From Lachnospiraceae bacterium (GTDB lineage: Bacteria > Bacillota > Clostridia > Lachnospirales > Lachnospiraceae): a stretch of DNA of 64,000 nucleotides. Each line of letters begins with the position of its first letter. Position 1 is the stretch's first letter. A model generated the notes under the pieces. It had not been told where the DNA came from. It made no database searches and saw nothing but the letters and a program-made list of their open reading frames with translations. Made by a program: the position numbers and the translations under genes. Below are positions 26,129 through 34,898 of this stretch, piece after piece. Location: NCBI GenBank assembly GCA_019424135.1, contig JAHYZZ010000010.1, forward strand, positions 8,030 through 72,029, in the 5' to 3' direction.

Positions 26129-26803
26129 ATGACGGTCAGGATTGCAATCATTGAAGATGACGACGCCCTTAGAGAGGGACTGAAAGTTGCTTTTGGACTT
26201 GAAGGGTATAAAATACTGGAGGCCTGTAACGCAAAAGAAGGATGGAGAATACTGGAAGAGGGAAGCTGTGATGTGGCAATTTTGGACTGCAGCCTTCCAG
26301 ATGGGAACGGATTTGACCTGTTGCGGCGCCTGCGCAAGGTTTCAGAACTCCCAGTTTTGATGTTGACTGCCAGTCACTCGGAAATGGACGAAGTAAAGAG
26401 TCTGGAACTGGGGGTGGATGATTTTATGGGCAAACCTTTCTCATTGGCAGTCCTACAGGCAAGAGTGAGAAAACTTCTGAAAAAACAGGAGGGGACAAGA
26501 CTTCTATCTTCTGGGGGTATTTCGGTAGACCTGGGAAGCGGAGAGGTCTTGAAAAAGGGAGAAAAGCTTCTTTTAAGCACTACAGAACAGCGAATTTTGG
26601 TCATGTTTCTGGAACATAAAGGGCAGATTCTTACGAAGGAACAAATTTTAGGGCGTATTTGGGATGGAAACGAAAATTATGTGGACGAGAATACTCTGGC
26701 AGTTGCCATTCGTAGACTCAGAGTCAAGATAGAAGATGATCCCGGAGCACCTGAAAGAATTAAGACTGTTCATGGAATGGGATATGTATGGCGGGAGAAA
26801 TAA
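26129..26803 (+). CDS. OmpR-family response regulator of an ABC-exporter-linked system
   Basis: Receiver domain (VRIAIIEDDDALREGL; phospho-acceptor in VAILDCSLPDG near residue 51; MLTASHSEMDEV; GKPF) and winged helix (EQRILVMFLEHKGQILTKEQIL; TLAVAIRRLRVKI). The ATG was chosen because the receiver begins there, with AGGGGAG just upstream; an ATG 18 bases earlier is possible. 224 residues. Followed by its kinase and by an ABC exporter, as in BceRS-like peptide-resistance modules. Confidence 0.9.
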   Translation: MTVRIAIIEDDDALREGLKVAFGLEGYKILEACNAKEGWRILEEGSCDVAILDCSLPDGNGFDLLRRLRKVSELPVLMLTASHSEMDEVKSLELGVDDFMGKPFSLAVLQARVRKLLKKQEGTRLLSSGGISVDLGSGEVLKKGEKLLLSTTEQRILVMFLEHKGQILTKEQILGRIWDGNENYVDENTLAVAIRRLRVKIEDDPGAPERIKTVHGMGYVWREK

Positions 26804-26805
26804 AA

Positions 26806-27741
26806 ATGGAACCAAGCATCATGATAGCCATCATAGCTTTGATAACAGCAGCTATGGGCGGATTCATATATTTTCGGAGAAAATATTTTCTGTTGTATCA
26901 AAAAGTTCAGCAGTTCCAGAAGACGCTGATAGAAGACGGGTGTATTGGAACCGGAACTGACAGGGAAAGACCAGAGGATGTACTAAGAGATGGATTCCTG
27001 CAGATACAGAGAAAATATGAGATAGAGGCGGAAGCAGTAAGGAAAGACAGGCAGACAGTTCAAGAGCTGATTTCAGACCTTTCTCATCAGTTGAAGACGC
27101 CACTTGCCAATATCCGTCTTTACCAGGAACTCTTAAAAAATCCGGATCTGAATCTGGAAAAACGAAAGAATTTGCAGAGACGGCTAGAAGAGCAGACCGA
27201 TAAACTGGACTGGCTTTTGGCCGTTTTATTTCAAATGGTGGAACTAGAGCGTGGTGTGGTATCTCTTGAAGCAAAGGAGGAAATGATATTTCCAGTCCTA
27301 AGGAAGGCGGTGGAGACAGTTCTTCCCAAAGCAGAGAAAAAGAGAATCGGCTTTGTGATGGAAGAATTATCAGATGAAAAGGATTCAGACGTAAGATTTC
27401 TTTATGATCCCAGATGGACAGAAGAGGTCTTTGTTAATATTCTGGAAAATGGAGTGAAATATAGTCCTGAAGGATCGATCATTCGTCTTTCGATAGAATA
27501 CTATGAGACCTACGGGGCAGTTCGAATCCAAGACGAGGGGCCGGGAATCCTTAAGGAAGAACAAAGTCAGATTTTTCGTAAATTCTATCGTGGGAAGGGG
27601 ACGGAAAATATAGAAGGCTGGGGAATCGGCCTATATCTTTCCAGATTGATTTTAGATTCGGAGAATGGATATATCACGGTAGAATCGGCGGAGGAAAGGG
27701 GGAGTACATTTTCTGTTTTTCTTCCAATCAGTCGGAAATAA
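26806..27741 (+). CDS. Histidine kinase with minimal sensor region
   Basis: One N-terminal membrane segment (about 5-25), no extracytoplasmic sensor domain and no HAMP; then HisKA (LSHQLKTPLANIRLY, His near 94) and HATPase (ENGVKYSPEG, DEGPGI, GWGIGLYLSRLI). 311 residues. The ATG follows the regulator stop by 2 bases, with GGGAG 8 bases upstream. The lack of a sensor domain is typical of kinases that take their signal from a neighbouring ABC transporter. Confidence 0.88.
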   Translation: MEPSIMIAIIALITAAMGGFIYFRRKYFLLYQKVQQFQKTLIEDGCIGTGTDRERPEDVLRDGFLQIQRKYEIEAEAVRKDRQTVQELISDLSHQLKTPLANIRLYQELLKNPDLNLEKRKNLQRRLEEQTDKLDWLLAVLFQMVELERGVVSLEAKEEMIFPVLRKAVETVLPKAEKKRIGFVMEELSDEKDSDVRFLYDPRWTEEVFVNILENGVKYSPEGSIIRLSIEYYETYGAVRIQDEGPGILKEEQSQIFRKFYRGKGTENIEGWGIGLYLSRLILDSENGYITVESAEERGSTFSVFLPISRK

Positions 27742-27751
27742 GGAGATAAGT

Positions 27752-27816
27752 TCTGACAAAATTGTCAGATTTTTTCGTTGATATGTAAGGATCAGGTAAG
27801 AAGTAAGAGGTATTCT
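27752..27816 (+). promoter_or_regulatory. Short terminator-like hairpin and possible response-regulator box before the ABC genes
   Basis: TCTGACAA and TTGTCAGA form an 8-bp AT-rich stem followed by six T (27752-27775). After it GTAAG occurs at 27785, 27796 and 27803, ahead of a possible -10, TATTCT (27811-27816). This looks like partial termination of the regulator genes and separate induction of the exporter. Confidence 0.4.
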
Positions 27817-27837
27817 TTAGGTAGAAAGGAAACGAAA

Positions 27838-28509
27838 ATGGAAGCGGTCAAAGTGGCGGGAGTGCGGAAAGCCTTTATAGGGAATGCAGGAGTACAGGAG
27901 GTTCTAAAGGATGTGACTTTTTCCCTGGAAGAAGGAACGTTCACCGCGCTTACAGGAATTTCCGGAGCAGGGAAGACCACGCTTTTGCATCTTTTGGCTG
28001 GATTACAGAAACCAGATGAGGGAGAAATCATGCTTGCTGGAAGACAGTTGCAGACAATGAGTGAGAAGGAGACTGCCCTGTTCAGGAGACGTCATATTGC
28101 CATGGTTCTTCAAGAATCCTTGCTTCTTCCCGGACTTACTGTGGAGGAAAACATCATTTTACCAGGAGTGATGGACACGGGACGATTTCTGGATAAAAGA
28201 CGGCTGGAAGAGGTCCTGTCAATCCTTCGATTGAGCGCTCACAGACAGAAGTATCCGACAGAGCTTTCCGGAGGCGAGCGTCAGAGGACGGTTTTTGGAA
28301 GAGCAATGTTTTCAGATGCGGAGCTGATTCTGGCAGATGAACCCGCGGCTCGGCTGGATACTCGACAGTCTTTGGAACTGACGGGCAGCTTAAAGCAATG
28401 TGCTAAAATCTGGCACCGGACGATATTAATGGCTACCCATGATCTGGGACTGGCCCAATTCTGTGACCGAGTACTGGAACTAAAAGACGGCATCGTTTTC
28501 GACAGGTGA
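27838..28509 (+). CDS. ABC transporter ATP-binding protein (first of two)
   Basis: MacB/LolD-type ATPase of 223 residues. Walker A is GISGAGKTT (near residue 43), the Q-loop reads VLQES, the signature is LSGGERQRTVFGRA and Walker B is LILADEPAARLD. The ATG has GAAAGGA 7 bases upstream; an in-frame extension upstream overlaps the predicted regulatory region. It overlaps the permease gene by its stop codon. Sequence is distinct from the second ATPase at 30873. Confidence 0.9.
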   Translation: MEAVKVAGVRKAFIGNAGVQEVLKDVTFSLEEGTFTALTGISGAGKTTLLHLLAGLQKPDEGEIMLAGRQLQTMSEKETALFRRRHIAMVLQESLLLPGLTVEENIILPGVMDTGRFLDKRRLEEVLSILRLSAHRQKYPTELSGGERQRTVFGRAMFSDAELILADEPAARLDTRQSLELTGSLKQCAKIWHRTILMATHDLGLAQFCDRVLELKDGIVFDR

Positions 28510-28514
28510 AGCTT

Positions 28515-30869
28515 ATGAAGATGATATGGAAGCTGATCAGAAAAGAAATCCGGCAGAAGCCGGGCAGATTTGTCGTTCTGGCAGCAGGAATGACGGCAGC
28601 AGTTTTTTTGATCACAGTGGTGACCATATTCTCAAATTCTTGTCTGAAATCCATGATTCAACAGGAAAAGGAGAAGAATGGACCTTATGAAGCGGTTTTT
28701 CATAATCTGAATGCAGAGCAGGCAGAAAGGCTGAAAGAAAACGAACAGGTCCAAAAAACCTGGAAGCTTATTAAATGTAAGAAAGAGGATACTAAGAAGG
28801 ATAGAAACTGTTATGGGGTTTCTTTTAAGAAGATCTCTTGGTCTGTCTTTGAACGGTCTGTGAATGTGGGGCGGGAGATTGATATGGAGCCGTTGCCGGA
28901 GGAAGAGCAACCGGTTTTATATTCGCGGGTAAATGACAGTGTAATTTCTCCCTTTGACATTACATTTAACGAAAAACTTCTGGGATATTATGGAATCAAC
29001 ACGGATGGTGTGAGAGCCGGATCTGCATGGGCAGTGATTTTGATCGACATTGTAATTGTATTTTTCGCAGCGGCGCTTCTTTATTATGCAGTTCTTTCCG
29101 GGATGGAAGAAAAGTTGAAGACATTGGGATTGCTGGACGGCATAGGGATCTCAGATCAGCAGAAACGGTTGTATATTTATGGGGAAAATTTGCTGGCAGG
29201 AATGCTGGCAGTACCGATAGGAACGATTCTTGGCTTATTGGCTCTGGCGGTCAGTATCCGATATTTGAATCAGTGGTTTCTTCCGACTCAAAAAGTAGAG
29301 ATACAAATAAGCCTCGTCTGGATGATGGCGGCAATCTTGGGCTGCATACTGTTGATGTTCATTTCCGGGACAGGTTTGTATGTGAGAGCCCAAGAAGAGC
29401 GGGTTCTGGACTTGATTTGCGGCTATAATGAAGAAGAGGAAGTGAACCGGACAGCAGTGCTCTTGAAGGCAAAAAAGCATTTCTTCCGGGCGGAAACTTT
29501 GCTGGCAGTGAAAAATGTGATTATTTATCATAAGAATTACGCGGTTTCTGCAGTCCTTCTGGTAATTTCGCTGTGCGTCTTTTTGGACGGGATCATGTAT
29601 ATTCGGGGAATGACAGCCACAACGGCACAGGCTTCTACCTATCCACCGGTATCTATGTGGATTTCGGGAGAGGGGACAAAAGAGAAAGAGTATGAAATAC
29701 TGGCAGAAGAAGTAGAAGAATTACAGGGGGTAGAAAGCGTGCTCATGCTCCGTCAGGCAGATGATTACACTGCGTTGGAAGGAATGACCAAGTCGGAGAT
29801 AGAGACCTATCTAAAAATGTTTCAGGCAGAAAGCGCTCTGGATGGTTATCAGATTTCTGGAACATATGAGCGGGAGGATGTTGAATCCGGAGACAGTCTA
29901 GGAAATATTGTGCGGGTCATTGGTGTGGATGAGGCGATTTTTCAACGGTATTTGAACTGTGGGGGCGTAAAGGAAGCAGGGGCACAAGACAGTGCTGTTA
30001 TGTTCCGCAACGAGTGGACCGATCTTAGAAAGATGACGGAGTTTCCGGTGATGGTCAGAAAAAAAATTCATGAAATTCCGGTGGCCTGTATGAATCCGGA
30101 AGGGAAGGAAGAAGTGTTACTGCCCGAGTATCTTTTGACAGCAGAAGAAAGTGAGAAAGGTGTGGGAGCTTATAGGTTGATGGAAGCGGTGATGCTTTAT
30201 GTTAACATGGAGACCTTTGAAAAGCTGATTGGGAATGACTTCAACTCAACGGTTTATTTGGAAATTGTATTGGAAAGGGATAAAGAGAAATGGGTCTCGC
30301 TGAATGACATTTGGTATCCGGATCATATGGTCCAGAGAATGGAAGAAGATGATAAAATCGAGGAGAAAATCCGGAAGATTGCAGAAGAACTGGGAATGGA
30401 ACAGTTACAGGTCTATAGTTTTGCACAGGAGTATCACCATTCTTTTTTCCAGGGAGGCAAAGGAATGAGGATTCTTCTGGTAACAGCTCTTGTAAGTTCC
30501 AGCTGGATTGCGGCCATAGTGGTTATCCTGCAAAAAGACGCGTCCTGTATACGTCGGCGTAAAAGGGAGTTTGCCCTGCTGCTTACCATTGGAATGACCA
30601 AGGGAAGAATTTGGAAAATGATTTTCCTGGAGCATCTTTTATATGCTTTTGCCGGAATTGCAGCAGGAATTCCGCTCAGTATTTTCTTCCTTTCTGGAAT
30701 TTATCATGACGGAGGTGCCAGACAAATGAGTTCTGTTTGGGATGTACCTGTGGATCTGGTGTTATGTCAGATCGGGCTGACATTGTTTGTAGTCTTCATA
30801 CCATTTGTCTACACCATAAGGGAGTTGAATAAAATGGATATGATTTCAGTAATCCGAAAGGAGGAGTAG
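28515..30869 (+). CDS. FtsX-like ABC transporter permease
   Basis: Large permease of 784 residues. Membrane segments are near 15-35, a group at about 170-300 and 345-365, and a final set near 655-780 with the FtsX-like core (ILLVTALVSSSWIAAIVVIL, FALLLTIGMTKGRIWKMIF, VFIPFVYTIRELNKMDMI). Between them lies an extracytoplasmic domain of about 270 residues rich in charged residues. AGGTGA, formed with the previous stop, lies 6 bases before the chosen ATG; a GTG nine bases earlier is the alternative. Typical of exporters that remove antimicrobial peptides or lantibiotics; the substrate is not known. Confidence 0.88.
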   Translation: MKMIWKLIRKEIRQKPGRFVVLAAGMTAAVFLITVVTIFSNSCLKSMIQQEKEKNGPYEAVFHNLNAEQAERLKENEQVQKTWKLIKCKKEDTKKDRNCYGVSFKKISWSVFERSVNVGREIDMEPLPEEEQPVLYSRVNDSVISPFDITFNEKLLGYYGINTDGVRAGSAWAVILIDIVIVFFAAALLYYAVLSGMEEKLKTLGLLDGIGISDQQKRLYIYGENLLAGMLAVPIGTILGLLALAVSIRYLNQWFLPTQKVEIQISLVWMMAAILGCILLMFISGTGLYVRAQEERVLDLICGYNEEEEVNRTAVLLKAKKHFFRAETLLAVKNVIIYHKNYAVSAVLLVISLCVFLDGIMYIRGMTATTAQASTYPPVSMWISGEGTKEKEYEILAEEVEELQGVESVLMLRQADDYTALEGMTKSEIETYLKMFQAESALDGYQISGTYEREDVESGDSLGNIVRVIGVDEAIFQRYLNCGGVKEAGAQDSAVMFRNEWTDLRKMTEFPVMVRKKIHEIPVACMNPEGKEEVLLPEYLLTAEESEKGVGAYRLMEAVMLYVNMETFEKLIGNDFNSTVYLEIVLERDKEKWVSLNDIWYPDHMVQRMEEDDKIEEKIRKIAEELGMEQLQVYSFAQEYHHSFFQGGKGMRILLVTALVSSSWIAAIVVILQKDASCIRRRKREFALLLTIGMTKGRIWKMIFLEHLLYAFAGIAAGIPLSIFFLSGIYHDGGARQMSSVWDVPVDLVLCQIGLTLFVVFIPFVYTIRELNKMDMISVIRKEE

Positions 30870-30872
30870 CAG

Positions 30873-31565
30873 ATGAAAAAGACATATGCCATTTGCGCAG
30901 AGAAGGTCAGAAAAACATATGGTACAGGAGAATATCCGGTTCGGGCGTTACAGGATGTATCGATTCAGATTCCCGCCGGGCAGTTTGCAGCGGTTCTTGG
31001 GCCTTCCGGATGCGGAAAATCAACGCTACTTCATGTGCTGTCAGGTATTGATGAGCCGGATTCGGGAAAGGTGGAGGTCACAGGGAAAAACCTGTATGAA
31101 ATGAAAAGGAATGACAGAGCCATATTTCGCAGGCAAAATATTGGTATGGTTTATCAGTCGATTTATCTCCTTGCATCACTAAATATTGAGGAAAATGTGA
31201 TACTTCCTCTTTTGCTGGATGGGCGGAAAGTGTCGGAAACGTGGGTTGGAAAACTTTTTGAGGAGACAGGACTTACGAAAAAACGGGAAGCGCTGCCTTG
31301 CCAGCTTTCTGGAGGACAACAGCAAAGGGCGGCTATCGCAAGAGCAGTGGTGGCGTCTCCGGCAGTGCTTTTTACGGACGAACCTACCGGGAATCTGGAT
31401 AAAGCCAGCCGGGATACTGTAATGAAATTATTCCGAACGTTAAATGAGAACTATGGGGTGACGATTTTGATGGTGACCCATGACGAAGAACTTGCCGGAC
31501 AGTGTGACAGGATATTGTATATGGAAGACGGGAAGGTCATCAGAGACAGGCACTTGAGAACGTAG
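30873..31565 (+). CDS. ABC transporter ATP-binding protein (second of two)
   Basis: MacB/LolD-type ATPase of 230 residues: Walker A GPSGCGKSTLL (near residue 43), Q-loop MVYQS, signature LSGGQQQRAAIARA, Walker B VLFTDEPTGNLD and H-loop MVTHDEE. It begins 3 bases after the permease stop. Having one ATPase on each side of a single permease suggests a heterodimeric motor, or one ATPase serving another exporter. Confidence 0.92.
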   Translation: MKKTYAICAEKVRKTYGTGEYPVRALQDVSIQIPAGQFAAVLGPSGCGKSTLLHVLSGIDEPDSGKVEVTGKNLYEMKRNDRAIFRRQNIGMVYQSIYLLASLNIEENVILPLLLDGRKVSETWVGKLFEETGLTKKREALPCQLSGGQQQRAAIARAVVASPAVLFTDEPTGNLDKASRDTVMKLFRTLNENYGVTILMVTHDEELAGQCDRILYMEDGKVIRDRHLRT

Positions 31566-31613
31566 TGTTGTTTTTTCGCAAAACCTCATTCGATACTTTT
31601 TCTTAGATAACCG

Positions 31614-31642
31614 CTGAAAAATTTTTATGTTTGTGATAGAAT
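31614..31642 (+). promoter_or_regulatory. Possible promoter of the malic enzyme gene
   Basis: CTGAAA, 17-base spacer, TAGAAT. The -10 is good and the -35 moderate. Confidence 0.4.
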
Positions 31643-31684
31643 AATATGGTACAGTAACGATAATATAATCATCAGGAGGGAACC

Positions 31685-32857
31685 ATGGACTACGCAAAAG
31701 AATCATTAAAAATGCATTACGAATTAAAGGGTAAGATCGAGGTGACCAGCCGGGCAAAGGTAGATTCCAAAGAAGCGCTGAGCCTAGCTTATACACCAGG
31801 TGTTGCACAGCCATGCCTGGAAATCCAGAAGGATATCACTAAAAGTTATGATCTGACCAGACGCTGGAATACCGTAGCAGTGATCACAGATGGAACAGCT
31901 GTCTTAGGCCTGGGAGATATCGGACCGGAAGCAGGAATGCCTGTTATGGAAGGAAAATGTGTACTGTTTAAGGAATTTGGCGGCGTGGATGCGATTCCGC
32001 TCTGTGTAAGATCTAAAGATGTAGATGAGATCGTGAAGGCTGTCAGTCTGTTTGCAGGAAGTTTTGGCGGCATTAACCTGGAGGATATTGCGGCACCCCG
32101 GTGTTTTGAGATTGAAAGACGCCTGAAAGAATGCTGTGACATTCCGATTTTCCATGATGACCAGCACGGTACAGCGGTAATCACACTGGCAGGATTGATC
32201 AATGCCCTCAAAGTGGTGGGTAAAAAGATTGAAGATGTCAAGATTGTAACTTCCGGGGCCGGCGCTGCGGGCATTGCGATTATCAGGCTTTTGATGTCCA
32301 TGGGACTGAAGAATGTGATTATGACAGATAGAAAAGGTGCGATCTATGAAGGCCGAGAGGGATTGAACCCAATCAAAGAAGAAATGGCGAAGATTACAAA
32401 CTTTGAACATCAAAAGGGTAGTCTGGCAGAAGTGATCAAGGGAGCAGATGTCTTTATTGGAGTTTCTGCTCCAGGTACGCTGACTCAGGATATGGTTCGT
32501 TCCATGGCAGATCAGCCGATCATTTTTGCATGTGCCAATCCGACTCCGGAGATATTCCCAGATGAGGCAAAGGCAGCAGGGGCGGCAGTAGTGTCTACCG
32601 GACGTTCTGATTTTCCGAATCAGGTGAATAATGTATTGTGCTTCCCGGGAATTTTCCGTGGAGCTTTGGATGTACGAGCATCTGATATCAATGATGAGAT
32701 GAAGGTGGCTGCGGCTTATGCAATTGCAGGACTGGTAAGCGATGAGGAACTGAACGCAGAATATATTCTTCCAGCTGCGTTTGATTCCAGGGTAAAAGAC
32801 GCAGTGGCAAAGGCAACAGCTGAAGCAGCAGTAAAAAGTGGCGTGGCAAGAATCTAA
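31685..32857 (+). CDS. NAD(P)-dependent malic enzyme
   Basis: Oxidative decarboxylation of malate to pyruvate. The short bacterial form (390 residues) shows LAYTPGVAQPC, the substrate Lys region ITDGTAVLGLGDIGPEAGMPVMEGK, metal ligands in FHDDQHGTAVI, the Rossmann segment VTSGAGAAGIAI and IFACANPTPEI. CAGGAGGGAACC precedes the ATG. It is monocistronic and followed by a terminator. The PTA-binding domain of long malic enzymes is absent. Confidence 0.95.
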   Translation: MDYAKESLKMHYELKGKIEVTSRAKVDSKEALSLAYTPGVAQPCLEIQKDITKSYDLTRRWNTVAVITDGTAVLGLGDIGPEAGMPVMEGKCVLFKEFGGVDAIPLCVRSKDVDEIVKAVSLFAGSFGGINLEDIAAPRCFEIERRLKECCDIPIFHDDQHGTAVITLAGLINALKVVGKKIEDVKIVTSGAGAAGIAIIRLLMSMGLKNVIMTDRKGAIYEGREGLNPIKEEMAKITNFEHQKGSLAEVIKGADVFIGVSAPGTLTQDMVRSMADQPIIFACANPTPEIFPDEAKAAGAAVVSTGRSDFPNQVNNVLCFPGIFRGALDVRASDINDEMKVAAAYAIAGLVSDEELNAEYILPAAFDSRVKDAVAKATAEAAVKSGVARI

Positions 32858-32892
32858 ATTAGCGGTGTGATCCTAAGATTCGAAAAGATCCT

Positions 32893-32938
32893 ATGAGTGC
32901 TGTAAAATCATGAGAATGGTTTTGGGCACTCATTTTTT
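32893..32938 (+). terminator. Rho-independent terminator after the malic enzyme gene
   Basis: ATGAGTGC pairs with GCACTCAT, the stem continues inside through AAAATCAT/ATGGTTTT with one G-U pair, and TTTTT follows. Confidence 0.85.
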
Positions 32939-32957
32939 ATGAAACTCACTTTTTCGC

Positions 32958-32988
32958 TTGACCTTCCAGTCACTGGAAGGTGTTAAAT
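32958..32988 (+). promoter_or_regulatory. MerR-type promoter and operator (19-base spacer)
   Basis: TTGACC and TTAAAT are 19 bases apart, the stretched spacing typical of MerR activation. The spacer region holds a perfect dyad, ACCTTCCAGT and ACTGGAAGGT around one central base (32961-32981). It drives the MerR gene immediately downstream, so autoregulation is expected. Confidence 0.8.
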
Positions 32989-33012
32989 GTAGGAGTAAAG
33001 AGGAGGAAAGGC

Positions 33013-33627
33013 ATGACAATCAAAGAAGTAGAAGCGCAGGTTGGAATCAAAAAGACAAACATCAGATATTATGAGGAAGCCGGGCTGATTACACCAGACC
33101 GGAACCTGGAGAATAATTACCGCAGCTACTCTGTGGAGGATGTGGAGCTTTTAAAAAAGATCAAGTTTCTGCGGAGTATAGAGGTGTCTGTTGCGGACAT
33201 CAAAAGACTCCAGCAAGGAGAAATAACCATGCCGGATCTGATGGATACCTACATCCAGAAATTTTCAAAAGAAAAAGAAGAGAAAGGAACCGCAGAGGAA
33301 ATGTGCAGACAGATCAAAGTATCGGGAAGTTCCTTCTCTACTCTGAATTTGTCTGACATCAATGCAGAGGATTTCTGGAAAGTGAAAGGAGGAGATATCA
33401 TGAAAACAGATCGAATCAGAGAGGTCAGTAAATTGCAGGCAAAAGATAAAAAAGTGGTAGATTTTATGGAAGCGGCAGGATCAGTATTTCTTGGATTATC
33501 AATTGTCTTGTTAGGCTCAGGGTATCAGTGGCCGGTCTGGATGCTGATTCTTTCGGCAGCTGTCATGATCGGCGCCCATGTTGTGAGGTACCGGATTAGA
33601 AAGAAGATTCATGGATTGCAAATGTGA
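33013..33627 (+). CDS. MerR-family regulator with C-terminal membrane segments
   Basis: N-terminal MerR winged HTH (TIKEVEAQVGIKKTNIRYYEEAGLI, ENNYRSYSVEDVELLKKI), a short dimerisation helix, then no classical ligand domain. Instead residues about 155-195 form two hydrophobic segments (AAGSVFLGLSIVLLG, WPVWMLILSAAVMIGAHVV). 204 residues. AGGAGG lies 6 bases before the chosen ATG. It is alone in its transcript between a MerR-type operator and a strong terminator. A membrane-tethered MerR sensing envelope state is the likely reading (inference). Confidence 0.85.
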   Translation: MTIKEVEAQVGIKKTNIRYYEEAGLITPDRNLENNYRSYSVEDVELLKKIKFLRSIEVSVADIKRLQQGEITMPDLMDTYIQKFSKEKEEKGTAEEMCRQIKVSGSSFSTLNLSDINAEDFWKVKGGDIMKTDRIREVSKLQAKDKKVVDFMEAAGSVFLGLSIVLLGSGYQWPVWMLILSAAVMIGAHVVRYRIRKKIHGLQM

Positions 33628-33637
33628 ACAAAGTGTG

Positions 33638-33682
33638 AAATAGGACGTAGACCTTTTGCAAAGGTCTACGTCCTATTTTGCA
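33638..33682. terminator. Bidirectional terminator with 19-bp perfect stem, sharing its core with the rlmD and dus leaders
   Basis: AAATAGGACGTAGACCTTT (33638-33656) and its exact complement (33660-33678) flank a TGC loop, with TTTT beyond on the plus strand and an A run on the other side. It separates the MerR gene from the convergent Xaa-Pro peptidase. Its middle, GGACGTAG...CTACGTCC, is the same sequence as the hairpin before rlmD and dus. Confidence 0.85.
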
Positions 33683-33687
33683 TCAGA

Positions 33688-34761
33688 TTAGCCTACGATT
33701 TTCCATTTTTTGTCTACGGCATTTAACAGTTCATGTCCGTCTTCGGTCACAAGAACAAGATCCTCGATACGTACGCCGTATTTGCCTTCCAGGTAGATGC
33801 CAGGCTCGATGGAGAAGATCATGCCAGGCTCAGCTACGTTTTTGTTAATCGGGCTTACGTCGCCGTATTCGTGATCTTCCTGTCCGATGAAGTGGCCAAG
33901 TCGAATCTTCCAATACTCGCTGTAGCCTTTTTCATCGATATAATCTCTTGCCTGTGCATCAATATCACAGAAGCGTACTCCGGGCTTGATCACAGATTCT
34001 GCTCTCAATACAGCTTCGTGTACGATGTCATGAATCTTTGTTTGCTCTGGATCTGCAGATTTGCAGTAGAAGGTTCGGGTCATATCGGAGCAGTATCCCT
34101 GCCATACGCAGCCCATATCAATCAGGATACATTCGCCTGCCTTCAGTGTGCGGGTGTCACTTGGCTCGTGATGCTGGTCTGCGGCATTTGGCCCGAAGCA
34201 TACGATGGTGTCGAAGCTTGTCCCGCTGGCTCCGGCCTTCAGGTATTCAGAATCAATAAAGTCAGCGACCTGCTTTTCGGTCATGCCTTCCTTAATATAA
34301 GCAATCACTTTTTCCATAACTGCATCGTTGATCTCGGATGCCTTTTTCATAATGGCAATCTCTTCTTCGTTTTTAACAGCACGTACCCCGTCTACACAGT
34401 CAGATCCCCACACCGTTTTGAGCTGAGGAAGTTTTTCCTGCAGAGGAATCAGGAAACGTGCCGGCCAGGTCTTGTCGATGCCAAGTGGTACGGACGGATC
34501 AATCTGGTCTGCAATAATAGAAATCTGATCCTCCATATCAGAGAACCATACTTCTTCGAATCCAGTATCTTTTACAAAGTACAGATAGTTCAAGAGCATG
34601 GTATGTTTTCCGCTGGTCCGCAGGATCAAAGCATATAATCTTTCGCCGGGATTTACCATGATCCCAGTTAAAAAGCGGATGCTTAACGGGTCAGAAACAA
34701 TCAGCTGAGTAATTCCCTTTTCCTCCATTTTTTTCAGTACGCGTGCAATTCTGTCATTCAT
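33688..34761 (-). CDS. Xaa-Pro peptidase (M24 family aminopeptidase P type)
   Basis: Removes N-terminal residues preceding proline from peptides. It has an N-terminal creatinase-like domain and a C-terminal pita-bread metallopeptidase domain. Metal ligands are visible in ILIDMGCVWQGYCSDMTRTF (two Asp), LGHFIGQEDHE (His), FSIEPGIYLEG (Glu) and VRIEDLVLVTEDG (Glu). 357 residues, cytoplasmic. It has its own promoter and converges on the MerR gene. Confidence 0.92.
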   Translation of the reverse strand: MNDRIARVLKKMEEKGITQLIVSDPLSIRFLTGIMVNPGERLYALILRTSGKHTMLLNYLYFVKDTGFEEVWFSDMEDQISIIADQIDPSVPLGIDKTWPARFLIPLQEKLPQLKTVWGSDCVDGVRAVKNEEEIAIMKKASEINDAVMEKVIAYIKEGMTEKQVADFIDSEYLKAGASGTSFDTIVCFGPNAADQHHEPSDTRTLKAGECILIDMGCVWQGYCSDMTRTFYCKSADPEQTKIHDIVHEAVLRAESVIKPGVRFCDIDAQARDYIDEKGYSEYWKIRLGHFIGQEDHEYGDVSPINKNVAEPGMIFSIEPGIYLEGKYGVRIEDLVLVTEDGHELLNAVDKKWKIVG

Positions 34762-34802
34762 TTTAAAAATGCTCCTTTCTCAATGATATAGCGTATATAT
34801 GC

Positions 34803-34811
34803 ATTATAACA
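34803..34811 (-). promoter_or_regulatory. Extended -10 promoter of the Xaa-Pro peptidase gene
   Basis: On the minus strand the sequence reads TGT-TATAAT, a perfect extended -10, 42 bases upstream of the start codon. It is back-to-back with the plus-strand promoter at 34817-34846. Confidence 0.55.
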
Positions 34812-34816
34812 TAATC

Positions 34817-34846
34817 TTGAGGTTGGAACCAAGAGCCGGATATGAT
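34817..34846 (+). promoter_or_regulatory. Predicted promoter of the DUF6483 gene
   Basis: TTGAGG, 18-base spacer, TATGAT. Confidence 0.5.
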
Positions 34847-34898
34847 AAAATGTAACTGCTTTAAAAAGGTGTTGCAGTAGAAAAGGGGAATATCAAAA

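Noticed and set aside
27531..27540. TTCGAATCCA, resembling a tRNA T-loop
   Set aside because: It is inside the histidine kinase coding sequence with no acceptor, D or anticodon arms around it.
33733..34638. 301-residue plus-strand open frame over the Xaa-Pro peptidase gene
   Set aside because: Antisense to a complete M24 peptidase with all metal ligands; no RBS and no family resemblance.
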